A stretch of 44,313 nt of DNA from Streptococcus mitis (GCF_001579045.1 NZ_KQ970264.1:8614-52926), one strand, 5' to 3'; shown: positions 25,399-33,542, counted from the stretch's first letter. Numbers and translations: made by a program. Notes: generated by a model not told the origin, from the letters alone.

Positions 25399-26148
25399 AT
25401 GTTTTATACTTATTTACGTGGATTGGTTGTCTTGCTCCTATGGTCCATCAATGGCAATGCCCACTATCATAATACTGATAAAATTCCTAATCAAGATGAA
25501 AATTATATTTTAGTTGCGCCTCACCGTACCTGGTGGGATCCTGTTTACATGGCCTTTGCGACCAAGCCAAAACAGTTTATCTTTATGGCCAAAAAAGAAC
25601 TCTTTACCAACCGTATCTTTGGCTGGTGGATTCGCATGTGTGGTGCCTTTCCTATCGACCGTGAAAATCCTAGCGCCTCAGCCATCAAATACCCTATCAA
25701 TGTTCTCAAAAAAAGTGACCGCTCTCTCATCATGTTTCCAAGTGGGAGCCGCCACTCAAACGATGTCAAGGGTGGCGTAGCTCTGATTGCCAAAATGGCC
25801 AAGGTCCGTATCATGCCGGTTACCTACACAGGTCCTATGACCTTGAAGGGCTTAGTTAGCCGTGAACGTGTCGATATGAACTTTGGAAATCCAATCGATA
25901 TCTCAGATATCAAGAAAATGAATGATGACGGCATTGAAACAGTCGCCAATCGCATCCAAGCAGAATTTCAACGTCTGGACCAAGAAACCAAACAATGGCA
26001 CAATGATAAAAAACCAAACCCACTCTGGTGGTTTATCCGCATCCCTGCCCTCATCCTTGCCATTATCCTCGCTATCCTAACTATCATCTTTAGCTTTATC
26101 GCGAGCTTCATCTGGAATCCAGATAAGAAAAGAGAAAAACTTGGTTAA
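25399..26148 (+). CDS. plsC: 1-acyl-glycerol-3-phosphate acyltransferase family protein
   Basis: A 249-residue PlsC-type acyltransferase of membrane phospholipid synthesis. HX4D catalytic motif in APHRTWWDPVYM (~44-55); the acceptor-site motif is FPSGSRH in place of the usual FPEGTRS, a recognised variant. An N-terminal hydrophobic segment and a C-terminal membrane helix (~215-240, IPALILAIILAILTIIFSFI) anchor it. Start chosen at ATG 25399 with AAGGAG 7 nt upstream; the longer frame from 25354 overlaps the promoter. Because of the motif change it may be a second, specialised acyltransferase. Confidence 0.83.
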   Translation: MFYTYLRGLVVLLLWSINGNAHYHNTDKIPNQDENYILVAPHRTWWDPVYMAFATKPKQFIFMAKKELFTNRIFGWWIRMCGAFPIDRENPSASAIKYPINVLKKSDRSLIMFPSGSRHSNDVKGGVALIAKMAKVRIMPVTYTGPMTLKGLVSRERVDMNFGNPIDISDIKKMNDDGIETVANRIQAEFQRLDQETKQWHNDKKPNPLWWFIRIPALILAIILAILTIIFSFIASFIWNPDKKREKLG

Positions 26149-26159
26149 ATAAATACAAT

Positions 26160-26196
26160 AATCCCTTGGCAAAAGCCAAGGGATAAATCTTTTATT
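26160..26196. terminator. Bidirectional terminator between plsC and the iron operon
   Basis: ATCCCTTGGC and GCCAAGGGAT pair perfectly around a 4-nt loop, with T-rich flanks on both strands. Confidence 0.88.
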
Positions 26197-26884
26197 CGAT
26201 TTTCCATTTTTGAGCCAACCAGCTGGAAAAGGCTAAAAATCGCTCAGCTACTTGTTCATGGTGTCCATAAGGATCAAAGACAAACAGACCGTTCGGATAG
26301 CATTTCTGAAGACTGGCATGGATCTGCTCAGCATAGACTGGTGCTTGAGCCAAGCGATTAGTATGGCGTGCTCCTTCTGTTTGACCGTTCTGTAAATACA
26401 GCAAACAGTCCAAATTTTCCACATTTTCTTCCTTGCAATAAGTCACAAAATCAGGATACCAAAAGGAACCGCAGATGGAGAAGACACAGGAAACCTTGTC
26501 AAAGCTGAAAAGACTGTAGACTGCCGCCAAACCACCTAGTGAGTAGCCTCCATAAGCAAGGCGAGTTTCGTCCAGGCGATAAAGTGACTGCAACTTGTCT
26601 AAAAGACCTCCAAATAAATGATCATGATAGACGTTGGCCTGACCTCCAAAATCTGGAGCTCCATCTCTCAGAGCAGCTGCCTTCCAGGGAGTGTAATCAT
26701 CTAGGCGATTTTTAGATGTCAAGCCCACTAAAATCACAGATTCGGAAAGGGACGATAGGAAATCCAAGTTTCCATCATTCAATAAAATAGCCGGATAGGT
26801 TTGATTGGGGTCGTAGTTAGAGGGAAGGCTGATTTTAACTTGAATTCCTTCCCAATCAAACTCATTATTTATTGATAAAGTCAT
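26192..26884 (-). CDS. Alpha/beta hydrolase, siderophore esterase-like (IroE/Fes type)
   Basis: A 230-residue esterase. Nucleophile Ser lies in GGYSLGGL (GxSxG) and the likely catalytic His in PYGHHEQVAERF near the C-terminus; the early LLNDGNLDFL and ALRDGAPDFGG regions are typical of the IroE/Fes-type group. No signal peptide, so it acts in the cytoplasm, probably cleaving an imported ferric-siderophore to free iron. The start is the ATG at 26884, which overlaps the binding-protein gene by 20 bp and has GAGAA upstream; an upstream TTG start is rejected. Last gene of the permease-ATPase-binding protein-esterase operon, which is the reason for the siderophore reading. Confidence 0.78.
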   Translation of the reverse strand: MTLSINNEFDWEGIQVKISLPSNYDPNQTYPAILLNDGNLDFLSSLSESVILVGLTSKNRLDDYTPWKAAALRDGAPDFGGQANVYHDHLFGGLLDKLQSLYRLDETRLAYGGYSLGGLAAVYSLFSFDKVSCVFSICGSFWYPDFVTYCKEENVENLDCLLYLQNGQTEGARHTNRLAQAPVYAEQIHASLQKCYPNGLFVFDPYGHHEQVAERFLAFSSWLAQKWKIE

Positions 26885-27875
26885 TGATTTTCTCAAGGGA
26901 ATCAATCACTGCTGGACCATAGTCCATCAATTCATCGTAAGAGATGGTCATGATTTTTTGATTCTTAATAGCAGGAACGCTTTCCAAAACAGCATTTGCC
27001 TTCATCAACTCTACTGCTTTTTCATCCAATTTTTTATTGCGGTCGCTGGTTACATAGATAATCAATTCAGGATCCATTGACACGAGATTTTCCAAAGTCA
27101 AGCCTGATGTCCCCGTAGCAACGTTTGTATAACCAAGTTGGTTCAGCAAACTTTCTTGCAAGGCAGACTTGTAGGCACCGAAGGTTTCATCATTATAAGC
27201 AACCATAATCAATGCCTTTTTCTTTTCACCTTGGCTTGCTGAATTTGCTTTCTTAACAGCGTCAATTTTAGTTTGTAATTGGGCTGCGTATTCATTAGCC
27301 TTATCCTGAACATTAAAAATCATTCCAAGATTTTTGACATCTTCTACGATATTCCCCAAATCTTGCTGAATCGTTGAGAGAGAAGCTTTTTGCGTATAAA
27401 CTGGGATTTTGTTTTCATTCCAAGTGCTAACTGTCCCCAAGGATTTTTCAGAAAACATCATGTTTCGACCCATCACAGCGTCTGGCTCATAAGAAAGGAT
27501 TGTCTCTTGTGAGACTGTTTTTTTATCCCCAATTTGGGGAATCGTCGCAATCGCGTCCTTGTATTTGTCCGTCACAGCATTGTCTGGATTGAGCATGCCA
27601 ACAATTTTATCCTTCAACCCCAACTCCAATAAGATTTCAGTGGTTGAAAGATTGTTGGTGATAACTTTTTCAGGTGCCTTGTCAAAGACTTGTTCGACTT
27701 CATTCCCTTTCGCGTCATAGGTTTTGACCGTTAGTGGATAAGTCGTCTCTGTGCTCGCCTTTTGACTTGTTTCTATGCTAGATTGTGTGGTAGCTTTTTC
27801 TGTAGTAGTGTTACCACAAGCTGCTATGGTTAAGGTAGCTACTGTTACGAGTAAAATGCTTAGTGTTTTTTTCAT
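26865..27875 (-). CDS. Iron-siderophore type ABC substrate-binding lipoprotein
   Basis: A 336-residue lipoprotein with signal peptide and lipobox LTIAAC-G (Cys20), followed by a Thr/Ser-rich linker. The FecB/FhuD-type (TroA superfamily class III) two-lobe fold is visible, with VITNNLSTTEILLELGLKDKIVGM in the N lobe. A mature N-terminus tethered to the membrane presents the ligand to the permease. It is not PiuA or PiaA by sequence as I recall them. Ligand is inferred from the linked esterase and FecCD permease; heme is an alternative. Confidence 0.85.
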   Translation of the reverse strand: MKKTLSILLVTVATLTIAACGNTTTEKATTQSSIETSQKASTETTYPLTVKTYDAKGNEVEQVFDKAPEKVITNNLSTTEILLELGLKDKIVGMLNPDNAVTDKYKDAIATIPQIGDKKTVSQETILSYEPDAVMGRNMMFSEKSLGTVSTWNENKIPVYTQKASLSTIQQDLGNIVEDVKNLGMIFNVQDKANEYAAQLQTKIDAVKKANSASQGEKKKALIMVAYNDETFGAYKSALQESLLNQLGYTNVATGTSGLTLENLVSMDPELIIYVTSDRNKKLDEKAVELMKANAVLESVPAIKNQKIMTISYDELMDYGPAVIDSLEKINDFINK

Positions 27876-27894
27876 CTTGTTTTCCTTTTCATTC

Positions 27895-28650
27895 TTATAA
27901 ATAGTGAATCATGGCTTGCTGGTCCTCGGTCCAAGTCACCTGACTTTGAACTCCGTATACAGTTTGCAATGACTCAGGGGTGATGGTCTCCTTTGGAGTC
28001 CCTTGGTAAAGGATTTCTCCCTCTTTCATCAGATAGAGATAATCCGAATAGCGACAAGCAAGTTGAATATCATGCAGGACAGCTAGAACATTAACCTTGA
28101 GATTTTTCACAATGGCCAACAAGTCTAGCTGATACCTGATATCCAGGTGATTGGTTGGTTCGTCCAAGAGCAAGAGAGTCGGTTCTTGCGCCAAGGCGCG
28201 GGCTAGTAAGACTCGCTGTTTCTCTCCCCCCGACAGGGACGAATAGAGACGAGTTTTCTTCTCAAGCATATCCACCTTAACGAGGGCATCTTGAACAAGC
28301 GCATAATCCCTTTCCCTTTCCTTCTGTAAAAAAGAGAGGTGGGGAGTTCTTCCCAGCAAGACGATTTCCTCAACTGTACAATCAAACTGCAATTGATTAA
28401 ACTGGGTCACAACTGCCATTTGCTTGGCTGTTTCTTTGAGTGACCAATGCTCCAGCGGCTTTCCATCTAGGCTTATCAAGCCTTTGTCCGCCTTTTCCTG
28501 ACGATAGAGGAGTTTAAGTAGACTGGTTTTCCCGCTTCCATTTGGTCCTAGTATCGTGTGAAATTGATGCCCTTCAACCTTAAGAGAAACTCCCTTGAGG
28601 ATTTTTTTCTCTCCCAGTCCAAAGTGGACATCCTGACAAATCAAGTCCAT
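27895..28650 (-). CDS. ABC transporter ATPase, FecE/FhuC type
   Basis: A 251-residue ATPase. Walker A GPNGSGKTS (~35-43), Q-loop VVTQFNQLQ, signature LSGGEKQRV, Walker B LLLLDEPTNHLDI, H-loop VLHDIQLA. Typical of iron-siderophore/vitamin B12 import. It starts 1 bp after the permease stop; RBS in GGAGGTGAGGG. Confidence 0.9.
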   Translation of the reverse strand: MDLICQDVHFGLGEKKILKGVSLKVEGHQFHTILGPNGSGKTSLLKLLYRQEKADKGLISLDGKPLEHWSLKETAKQMAVVTQFNQLQFDCTVEEIVLLGRTPHLSFLQKERERDYALVQDALVKVDMLEKKTRLYSSLSGGEKQRVLLARALAQEPTLLLLDEPTNHLDIRYQLDLLAIVKNLKVNVLAVLHDIQLACRYSDYLYLMKEGEILYQGTPKETITPESLQTVYGVQSQVTWTEDQQAMIHYL

Positions 28651-28651
28651 A

Positions 28652-29698
28652 TCAGACCCTCACCTCCCTTCGCCTACCTCCAACAATGTAGATAAAGAAG
28701 GGAGCACCTACTAAGGCTGTGAAAATACCAATAGGAAGCTCTGCGTTTGGAATGATGATACGAGAGAGTACGTCTGCCCAAATGACAAAAAAGGCACCTA
28801 GCAAGGTTGCAACAGGAAAAAGCCTATTGTAATTCGTTCCTACTAGCCCTCGAGCTAAATGTGGAGTAATAAGACCGACAAATCCAATAATCCCACAGGT
28901 TGCCACTAAGACTGCTGTCAGCACAGCCACCATGGTCACATAAAGATACCAATAAAAACGTAAGGGAATCCCCAAAGTTAAAGCAGCCTCATCTCCCATC
29001 ATCATCGCATTGAAAACACGATACTGAGTAGAGAAAAATAGAAAGGCTATTCCTACTACTATAGTTGGCAGGACCAAGTCTGCCCAGGAAGTCCCAGCGA
29101 GCGAACCCATTGTCCAAAACTTAATGGTCATCACACTGTCCGCATTAGCTCCAACTGAGATAATAAAGTTTGAAAAGGCCAGAAAGAGAGCGTTGACCAC
29201 CGTTCCCGATAAGATCAGACTGGAAGTTGTCATCCTTCCCTGCATAGAGGCAATGATGAGAACAGCAATTGTTGCCAAAATAGCTCCAAGAAAAGCTCCA
29301 AGGCTAATCATCACTTTTAAATCAAGAATGATGCTCAAGGTTGCCCCTAGAGTTGCACCCGCAGATATTCCTAAGACATAAGGCTCTGCGATGGGATTGT
29401 TCACTGTAGACTGCATCACGCTACCACACATAGAAAGTCCAGCCCCTACTATCAGACCTAACAATACTCGAGGGAATCTCATGTTCCATACAATGGCAAG
29501 AGTGGACTTGGAAACCTCTCCTATCTCAAGAGGAAATCCCAACCTGCTCAAAATAATCCGATAGGTATCTCCTAGATCAATCGCAACAGATCCCATTGAA
29601 ACTGCTAGAAAGAGAGAAATCCCTAAAATACCTAGCAAAATAACTAAAAGTAACACAAATTGCTGGTCTTGTCGGCTTCCAGAAAATTTGGAAAGCAT
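28652..29698 (-). CDS. FecCD family iron-siderophore permease
   Basis: A 348-residue permease with about nine to ten membrane helices. FecCD marks: WNMRFPRVLLGLIVGAGLSMCGSVMQ, NPIAEPYVLGISAGATLGA and the late GLITPHLARGL coupling region for the ATPase. Only one permease gene is present, so it probably works as a homodimer. RBS AAAGGAGG. First gene of the operon, with a promoter and a weak CodY-type box upstream. Confidence 0.9.
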   Translation of the reverse strand: MLSKFSGSRQDQQFVLLLVILLGILGISLFLAVSMGSVAIDLGDTYRIILSRLGFPLEIGEVSKSTLAIVWNMRFPRVLLGLIVGAGLSMCGSVMQSTVNNPIAEPYVLGISAGATLGATLSIILDLKVMISLGAFLGAILATIAVLIIASMQGRMTTSSLILSGTVVNALFLAFSNFIISVGANADSVMTIKFWTMGSLAGTSWADLVLPTIVVGIAFLFFSTQYRVFNAMMMGDEAALTLGIPLRFYWYLYVTMVAVLTAVLVATCGIIGFVGLITPHLARGLVGTNYNRLFPVATLLGAFFVIWADVLSRIIIPNAELPIGIFTALVGAPFFIYIVGGRRREVRV

Positions 29699-29723
29699 GC
29701 AAACCTCCTTTGATAGAATCTTA

Positions 29724-29738
29724 AAAATTTAGAAAATT
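29724..29738. promoter_or_regulatory. CodY-like box in the iron operon leader
   Basis: AAAATTTAGAAAATT matches 12 of 15 CodY consensus positions and lies between the -10 box and the permease RBS. CodY control of iron uptake is known in pneumococcus; here it is inferred from sequence only. Confidence 0.35.
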
Positions 29739-29747
29739 CTCATGAAA

Positions 29748-29776
29748 AGTATACCATATTTTCAACTGTGTAACAA
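29748..29776 (-). promoter_or_regulatory. Iron ABC operon promoter
   Basis: TTGTTA at 29771-29776, 17-bp spacer ending TGG, TATACT at 29748-29753. Confidence 0.75.
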
Positions 29777-29809
29777 GATGAGAATAAATGAATATAGTTG
29801 GTTTTATTG

Positions 29810-29858
29810 TGCTAGGAACCGTAACCGAAGATTATACTTGAATATATCGAGGTAAGGT
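29810..29858 (-). repeat. Module A, copy 1 of an rpsO-downstream repeat
   Basis: About 49 bp nearly identical to 30121-30170 (four substitutions visible), including a TATATT-CA-AGTATA mini-hairpin and the conserved TAATCTTCGGTTAC block on the minus strand. It lies beyond terminator T1. The final flank that closes copy 2 into a longer stem is missing here. Confidence 0.8.
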
Positions 29859-29865
29859 GCCAACG

Positions 29866-29908
29866 TAAAAAGCCCTCTGAAGTCCGAAAGATAATTTGAG
29901 CTAGGGCT
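29866..29908 (-). terminator. Terminator T1 sharing an arm with hairpin B1
   Basis: On the minus strand AGCCCT pairs with AGGGCT, followed by T5. The AGCCCT arm is the same one that closes the upstream B1 hairpin (GCTAAGGGC), so the two structures exclude each other. Confidence 0.6.
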
Positions 29909-29997
29909 AAAATCCTAGTTAAAAAGATAAAACTCCTTGCGTTCATCGAACACGGTGTCCTTTCCCTATTTTCATACGGATTTCTTACGCCCTTAGC
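29900..29997 (-). repeat. Module B, copy 1: long imperfect hairpin
   Basis: Minus strand: outer arms GCTAAGGGC/GCCCTAGC, then AAATCC/GGATTT, then A-rich AAAATAGGGAAA against TTTTATCTTTTT, then an inner hairpin GTTC/GAAC. The core (AAAATAGG ... AGGAG-TTTTATCTTTTT) is shared with 30213-30338 while the arms differ. Confidence 0.65.
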
Positions 29998-30029
29998 ATC
30001 ATAATTCTTGCTGGATAAACCGTTTATAG

Positions 30030-30066
30030 ACTAGGCGGTAAGCCGAAGATTGTACAAAATTTTTAG
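30030..30066 (-). repeat. Partial, degenerate module A (copy 3)
   Basis: The plus strand CTAGGCGGTAAGCCGAAGAT resembles CTAGGAACTGTAACCGAAGAT in copy 2. Similarity fades after about 30 bp. Confidence 0.4.
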
Positions 30067-30072
30067 TGAAAC

Positions 30073-30096
30073 AAAAAAATCTCCCCGAAGGGAGAT
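30073..30096 (-). terminator. UUCG-capped terminator
   Basis: ATCTCCC-TTCG-GGGAGAT followed by T7: a 7-bp stem with the extra-stable UUCG loop. The second of two terminators behind rpsO. Confidence 0.93.
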
Positions 30097-30106
30097 CATT
30101 CTGGTT

Positions 30107-30170
30107 TATTTTACCTTACAGTGCTAGGAACTGTAACCGAAGATTATACTTGAGTATATCGAAGTAAGGT
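30107..30170 (-). repeat. Module A, copy 2, folding as a three-way junction
   Basis: Minus strand: outer TTACCTTAC/GTAAGGTAA (9 bp), inner hairpins TATACT-CA-AGTATA and TTACAG/CTGTAA. The conserved 50 bp is at 30121-30170. Confidence 0.75.
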
Positions 30171-30178
30171 AACAAAAG

Positions 30179-30208
30179 TAAAAAAGCTACCCAATTTAGA
30201 GTAGCTTC
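30179..30208 (-). terminator. Terminator T2 behind rpsO
   Basis: AAGCTAC and GTAGCTT pair, followed by T6. First intrinsic terminator after the B2 hairpin. Confidence 0.85.
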
Positions 30209-30212
30209 ATTA

Positions 30213-30338
30213 TCAAGATATGCTCAATTGAACACGGCCTAAGCACTTGGCAAAAAAGATAAAATCTCCTAGAAACTGAAGTTTCTTCGTCAATTTTCCT
30301 ATTTTTGCTTTGTGCTTTTGACGGCCTTTGTATCTTGA
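30213..30338 (-). repeat. Module B, copy 2: 126-bp imperfect inverted repeat starting at the rpsO stop
   Basis: Ends TCAAGATA/TATCTTGA, then nested GGCC/GGCC, GCAC/GTGC, GCAAAAA/TTTTTGC and AAAT/ATTT, and a central AGAAACT/AGTTTCT hairpin. It begins one base past the rpsO TAA, so the mRNA 3' end would be folded into one long stem. No coding content. Confidence 0.75.
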
Positions 30339-30339
30339 A

Positions 30340-30609
30340 TTAACGACGAAGTCCTAGAGAGTTGATTAACTCACGGTAACGGTTAACGTCGTTTTTACGC
30401 AAGTATGCAAGCAAGTTACGACGGCGACCGATTTTTTTCATCAATCCACGGTAAGTAGCGTGGTCTTTTTTGTGTTGTTTGATGTGTTCGTTAAGGTGGT
30501 TGATTTCCCAAGTAAGGACAGCAACTTGAACCTCTACTGAACCTGTATCACCTTCGTGACGTGCATATTGTGCGATGATTTCATTTTTTTTCTCTTTTGA
30601 GATTGCCAT
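30340..30609 (-). CDS. rpsO: 30S ribosomal protein S15
   Basis: An 89-residue S15, which binds 16S rRNA helices 20-22 early in 30S assembly. Typical features: [53 protein letters not shown], cited here only for its motifs DTGSxEVQ and the RRRNLLAYL end. RBS AAAGGAG. Preceded by an 84-nt leader that may bind S15 and followed by unusual hairpin modules. Confidence 0.98.
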   Translation of the reverse strand: MAISKEKKNEIIAQYARHEGDTGSVEVQVAVLTWEINHLNEHIKQHKKDHATYRGLMKKIGRRRNLLAYLRKNDVNRYRELINSLGLRR

Positions 30610-30693
30610 GATGTTTCTCCTTTTTATTTGGCTTCATCCGAGTGACAGGTTGGCATGCCTGTAACCAAGAAGAAGTTATTTGTCTTTACGACA
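30610..30693 (-). promoter_or_regulatory. rpsO leader, candidate S15 autoregulatory RNA
   Basis: The 84-nt untranslated region contains hairpin ACAGG/CCTGT (about 30638-30655) inside a CTTC/GAAG frame, with the RBS just downstream. S15 represses its own mRNA in many bacteria through such leaders; whether this fold is one of the known classes cannot be judged by eye. Confidence 0.45.
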
Positions 30694-30699
30694 TTCACT

Positions 30700-30728
30700 A
30701 TTCTACCAATAACTAACTTCTTTGTCAA
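30700..30728 (-). promoter_or_regulatory. rpsO promoter
   Basis: TTGACA at 30723-30728, 17-bp spacer, TAGAAT at 30700-30705. Confidence 0.88.
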
Positions 30729-30733
30729 CAGAT

Positions 30734-30762
30734 TTACTTTCTTGTTTTAAATATGCTATAAT
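30734..30762 (+). promoter_or_regulatory. Promoter of the small membrane protein gene
   Basis: TTACTT at 30734-30739, 17-bp spacer ending TGC, TATAAT at 30757-30762. Confidence 0.8.
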
Positions 30763-30813
30763 AATCATAGCAAGAAATCTAAGTTGTCTGTTTTTTAAAA
30801 CGAGGTGATTATC

Positions 30814-31158
30814 ATGCCTAGATTCTATTCCCATCTCCCCTACTATCTGGTCATATTTTTCTTTTATTGGCCACTTTATCAGTTGTTATCACTAATTATT
30901 TCTGACCCCCTTTTTCTCAAGAGTCTCTACGTAAATAATATTCTCTTCTTTACACCTCTGGTAATCTTGATTGTATCGCTACTTTATAGCTACCGTTTCC
31001 GTTTTTCACTTTGGTGGTTAATTGGTAACGGACTGCTCTTTTGCTTTACTATCATAACCTTTGGTGAGTTTATACTAATTTACTTGCTAATCTATGAAAC
31101 CTTGGCTCTGGTGGGCATGGCTTCCGGTATTGGCATCAAGCATATTCTACAAAAATGA
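30814..31158 (+). CDS. Small polytopic membrane protein, unknown function
   Basis: About 114 residues and very hydrophobic, with three to four helices (~8-28, 40-57, 65-85, 88-105). No catalytic or ligand motifs and no family recognised. The ATG at 30814 has GAGG 8 nt upstream; the GTG at 30805 lies inside that site. Divergent from rpsO, with its own promoter; it ends 26 bp before the thrS promoter. It could be a small stress or transport accessory protein, but nothing shows this. Confidence 0.65.
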   Translation: MPRFYSHLPYYLVIFFFYWPLYQLLSLIISDPLFLKSLYVNNILFFTPLVILIVSLLYSYRFRFSLWWLIGNGLLFCFTIITFGEFILIYLLIYETLALVGMASGIGIKHILQK

Positions 31159-31183
31159 AAAACAAAAAACTTTCACAAAATCC

Positions 31184-31211
31184 TTGAAAAATCTCACAAT
31201 CATGCTATAAT
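31184..31211 (+). promoter_or_regulatory. thrS promoter
   Basis: TTGAAA at 31184-31189, 16-bp spacer ending TGC, TATAAT at 31206-31211 (extended -10). Confidence 0.85.
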
Positions 31212-31217
31212 AATCCA

Positions 31218-31425
31218 TAGAGACAAGTCACTTAGTCCCTTTCTACTAGAGAGTGCGTGGTTGCTGGAAACGCATAGAGAGCCTAAACTGATACTACTCT
31301 TGAGTTTTTTATGAAAACATAAAACGGTGGCCACGTTAGAGCCAATCAGAGGTGTCCCTCTCTTTTGAGGTACATAAATGAAGGTGGAACCACGTTGCGA
31401 CGTCCTTTCGAGGATGTCGCTTTTT
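31218..31425 (+). promoter_or_regulatory. T-box riboswitch, threonine
   Basis: A tRNA-sensing leader. Stem I starts with AGAGAGTGCG and has an apical GGTTGCTGGAAACGC; the specifier region GATACTACTCTTGAG holds ACT, a Thr codon (31293-31298). The T-box core AAGGTGGAACCACG is at 31381-31394; its variable base A would pair with a U discriminator. The competing terminator GCGACGTCC/GGATGTCGC plus T5 is at 31397-31425. Uncharged tRNA-Thr favours read-through into thrS. Confidence 0.95.
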
Positions 31426-31510
31426 GTTTTTCTAGCTTTCATAATTCTCTATCCCTGTTTTCCAAATAGGGCTTAACACATTCGTCAATAATATAAGTAA
31501 GGAGAAAATC

Positions 31511-33454
31511 ATGATTAACATTACTTTCCCAGATGGCGCTGTTCGTGAATTCGAATCTGGCGTTACAACTTTTGAAATTGCCCAATCTATCAGCAATTCC
31601 CTAGCTAAAAAGGCCTTGGCTGGTAAATTCAACGGCAAACTCATAGACACTACTCGTGCTATCACTGAAGATGGAAGCATTGAAATCGTGACACCTGATC
31701 ACGAAGATGCCCTTCCAATCTTGCGTCACTCAGCTGCTCACTTGTTTGCCCAAGCCGCTCGTCGCCTTTTCCCAGACATTCACTTGGGAGTTGGTCCAGC
31801 CATCGAAGATGGTTTCTACTACGATACTGACAACACAGCTGGTCAAATCTCTAACGAAGACCTTCCTCATATCGAAGAAGAAATGCAAAAAATTGTCAAA
31901 GAAAACTTCCCATCAATCCGTGAAGAAGTTACTAAAGACGAGGCACGTGAAATCTTCAAAAATGACCCTTACAAGTTGGAATTGATTGAAGAACACTCAG
32001 AAGACGAAGGTGGTTTGACCATCTACCGTCAGGGTGAATATGTAGACCTTTGCCGTGGCCCACACGTCCCTTCAACAGGTCGTATCCAAATCTTCCACCT
32101 TCTCCATGTAGCTGGTGCTTACTGGCGTGGAAATAGCGACAACGCTATGATGCAACGTATCTATGGTACAGCTTGGTTTGACAAGAAAGACTTGAAAAAC
32201 TACCTTCAAATGCGTGAAGAAGCTAAGGAACGTGACCACCGTAAGCTTGGTAAAGAGCTTGACCTCTTTATGATTTCTCAAGAGGTTGGTCAAGGACTTC
32301 CATTCTGGTTGCCAAACGGTGCAACAATTCGCCGTATCCTCGAACGCTATATCGTTGACAAGGAAGTCGCTGCGGGCTACCAACACGTATACACACCACC
32401 AATCGCTTCTGTTGAATTGTATAAAACTTCAGGTCACTGGGACCACTACCGTGAAGATATGTTCCCTCCAATGGATATGGGAGATGGGGAAGAATTTGTC
32501 CTTCGTCCAATGAACTGTCCACACCACATCGAAGTCTACAAACATCACGTCCATTCTTATCGTGAATTGCCAATCCGTATCGCTGAAATCGGTATGATGC
32601 ACCGTTACGAAAAATCAGGTGCTCTTACAGGTCTTCAACGTGTGCGTGAAATGTCACTGAACGACGGACATACCTTCGTTGCTCCAGAACAAATTGAAGA
32701 TGAATTCAAGAAAATCCTTCAATTGATTATCGATGTCTATGAAGATTTCAACTTGACGGATTATCGCTTCCGTCTATCTTATCGTGACCCTGCAGATAAA
32801 CATAAATACTTTGACAATGACGAAATGTGGGAAAATGCTCAACGCATGTTGAAAGCAGCCGTTGACGACATGGGTGTTGAATACTACGAAGCTGAAGGGG
32901 AAGCAGCCTTCTACGGACCAAAACTGGATATCCAGGTTAAGACTGCTCTTGGCAAAGAAGAAACCCTTTCTACTATCCAGCTTGACTTCTTACTTCCAGA
33001 ACGTTTCGACCTTAAATACATCGGAGCTGATGGCGAAGAACACCGTCCAGTTATGATTCACCGTGGGGTTATCTCAACTATGGAACGCTTCACTGCTATC
33101 TTGATTGAAAACTACAAGGGTGCCTTCCCAACATGGCTTGCACCACACCAAGTAACCCTCATCCCAGTATCTAACGAAAAACACGTGGACTACGCTTGGG
33201 AAGTGGCGAAGAAACTCCGTGACCGCGGTGTCCGTGCAGACGTAGATGAGCGCAATGAAAAAATGCAGTTCAAGATCCGTGCGTCACAAACAAGCAAGAT
33301 TCCTTACCAATTGATTGTTGGAGACAAGGAAATGGAAGACGGAACAGTCAACGTTCGTCGCTACGGCCAAAAAGAAACACAAACTGTCTCAGTTGATGAC
33401 TTTGTTCAAACTATCCTAGCTGATATCGCCAACAAATCACGCGTTGAGAAATAA
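31511..33454 (+). CDS. thrS: Threonyl-tRNA synthetase
   Basis: A 647-residue class II synthetase. TGS domain (1-62), editing domain with His73/His77 (LRHSAAHL) and the [14 protein letters not shown] region, catalytic core with motif 2 ([17 protein letters not shown]) and motif 3 (GVISTMERF), and an anticodon domain (~545-640). Zinc ligands include Cys in [17 protein letters not shown]. Controlled by the T-box upstream; monocistronic. Confidence 0.98.
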   Translation: MINITFPDGAVREFESGVTTFEIAQSISNSLAKKALAGKFNGKLIDTTRAITEDGSIEIVTPDHEDALPILRHSAAHLFAQAARRLFPDIHLGVGPAIEDGFYYDTDNTAGQISNEDLPHIEEEMQKIVKENFPSIREEVTKDEAREIFKNDPYKLELIEEHSEDEGGLTIYRQGEYVDLCRGPHVPSTGRIQIFHLLHVAGAYWRGNSDNAMMQRIYGTAWFDKKDLKNYLQMREEAKERDHRKLGKELDLFMISQEVGQGLPFWLPNGATIRRILERYIVDKEVAAGYQHVYTPPIASVELYKTSGHWDHYREDMFPPMDMGDGEEFVLRPMNCPHHIEVYKHHVHSYRELPIRIAEIGMMHRYEKSGALTGLQRVREMSLNDGHTFVAPEQIEDEFKKILQLIIDVYEDFNLTDYRFRLSYRDPADKHKYFDNDEMWENAQRMLKAAVDDMGVEYYEAEGEAAFYGPKLDIQVKTALGKEETLSTIQLDFLLPERFDLKYIGADGEEHRPVMIHRGVISTMERFTAILIENYKGAFPTWLAPHQVTLIPVSNEKHVDYAWEVAKKLRDRGVRADVDERNEKMQFKIRASQTSKIPYQLIVGDKEMEDGTVNVRRYGQKETQTVSVDDFVQTILADIANKSRVEK

Positions 33455-33482
33455 GAACCAAGTAAAAAGTCTTTAAAATCAA

Positions 33483-33528
33483 AAAAACGCATAATATCAG
33501 GTGTGAACCTTGATACTATGCGTTTTAT
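33483..33528. terminator. thrS terminator, second member of a repeated terminator family
   Basis: AAAACGCATA-A-TATCA pairs with TGATA-C-TATGCGTTTT and a T-rich run follows. Very similar to 12002-12048. It may also end the ABC gene on the minus strand. Confidence 0.85.
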
Positions 33529-33542
33529 TCTTTATAATTTAG

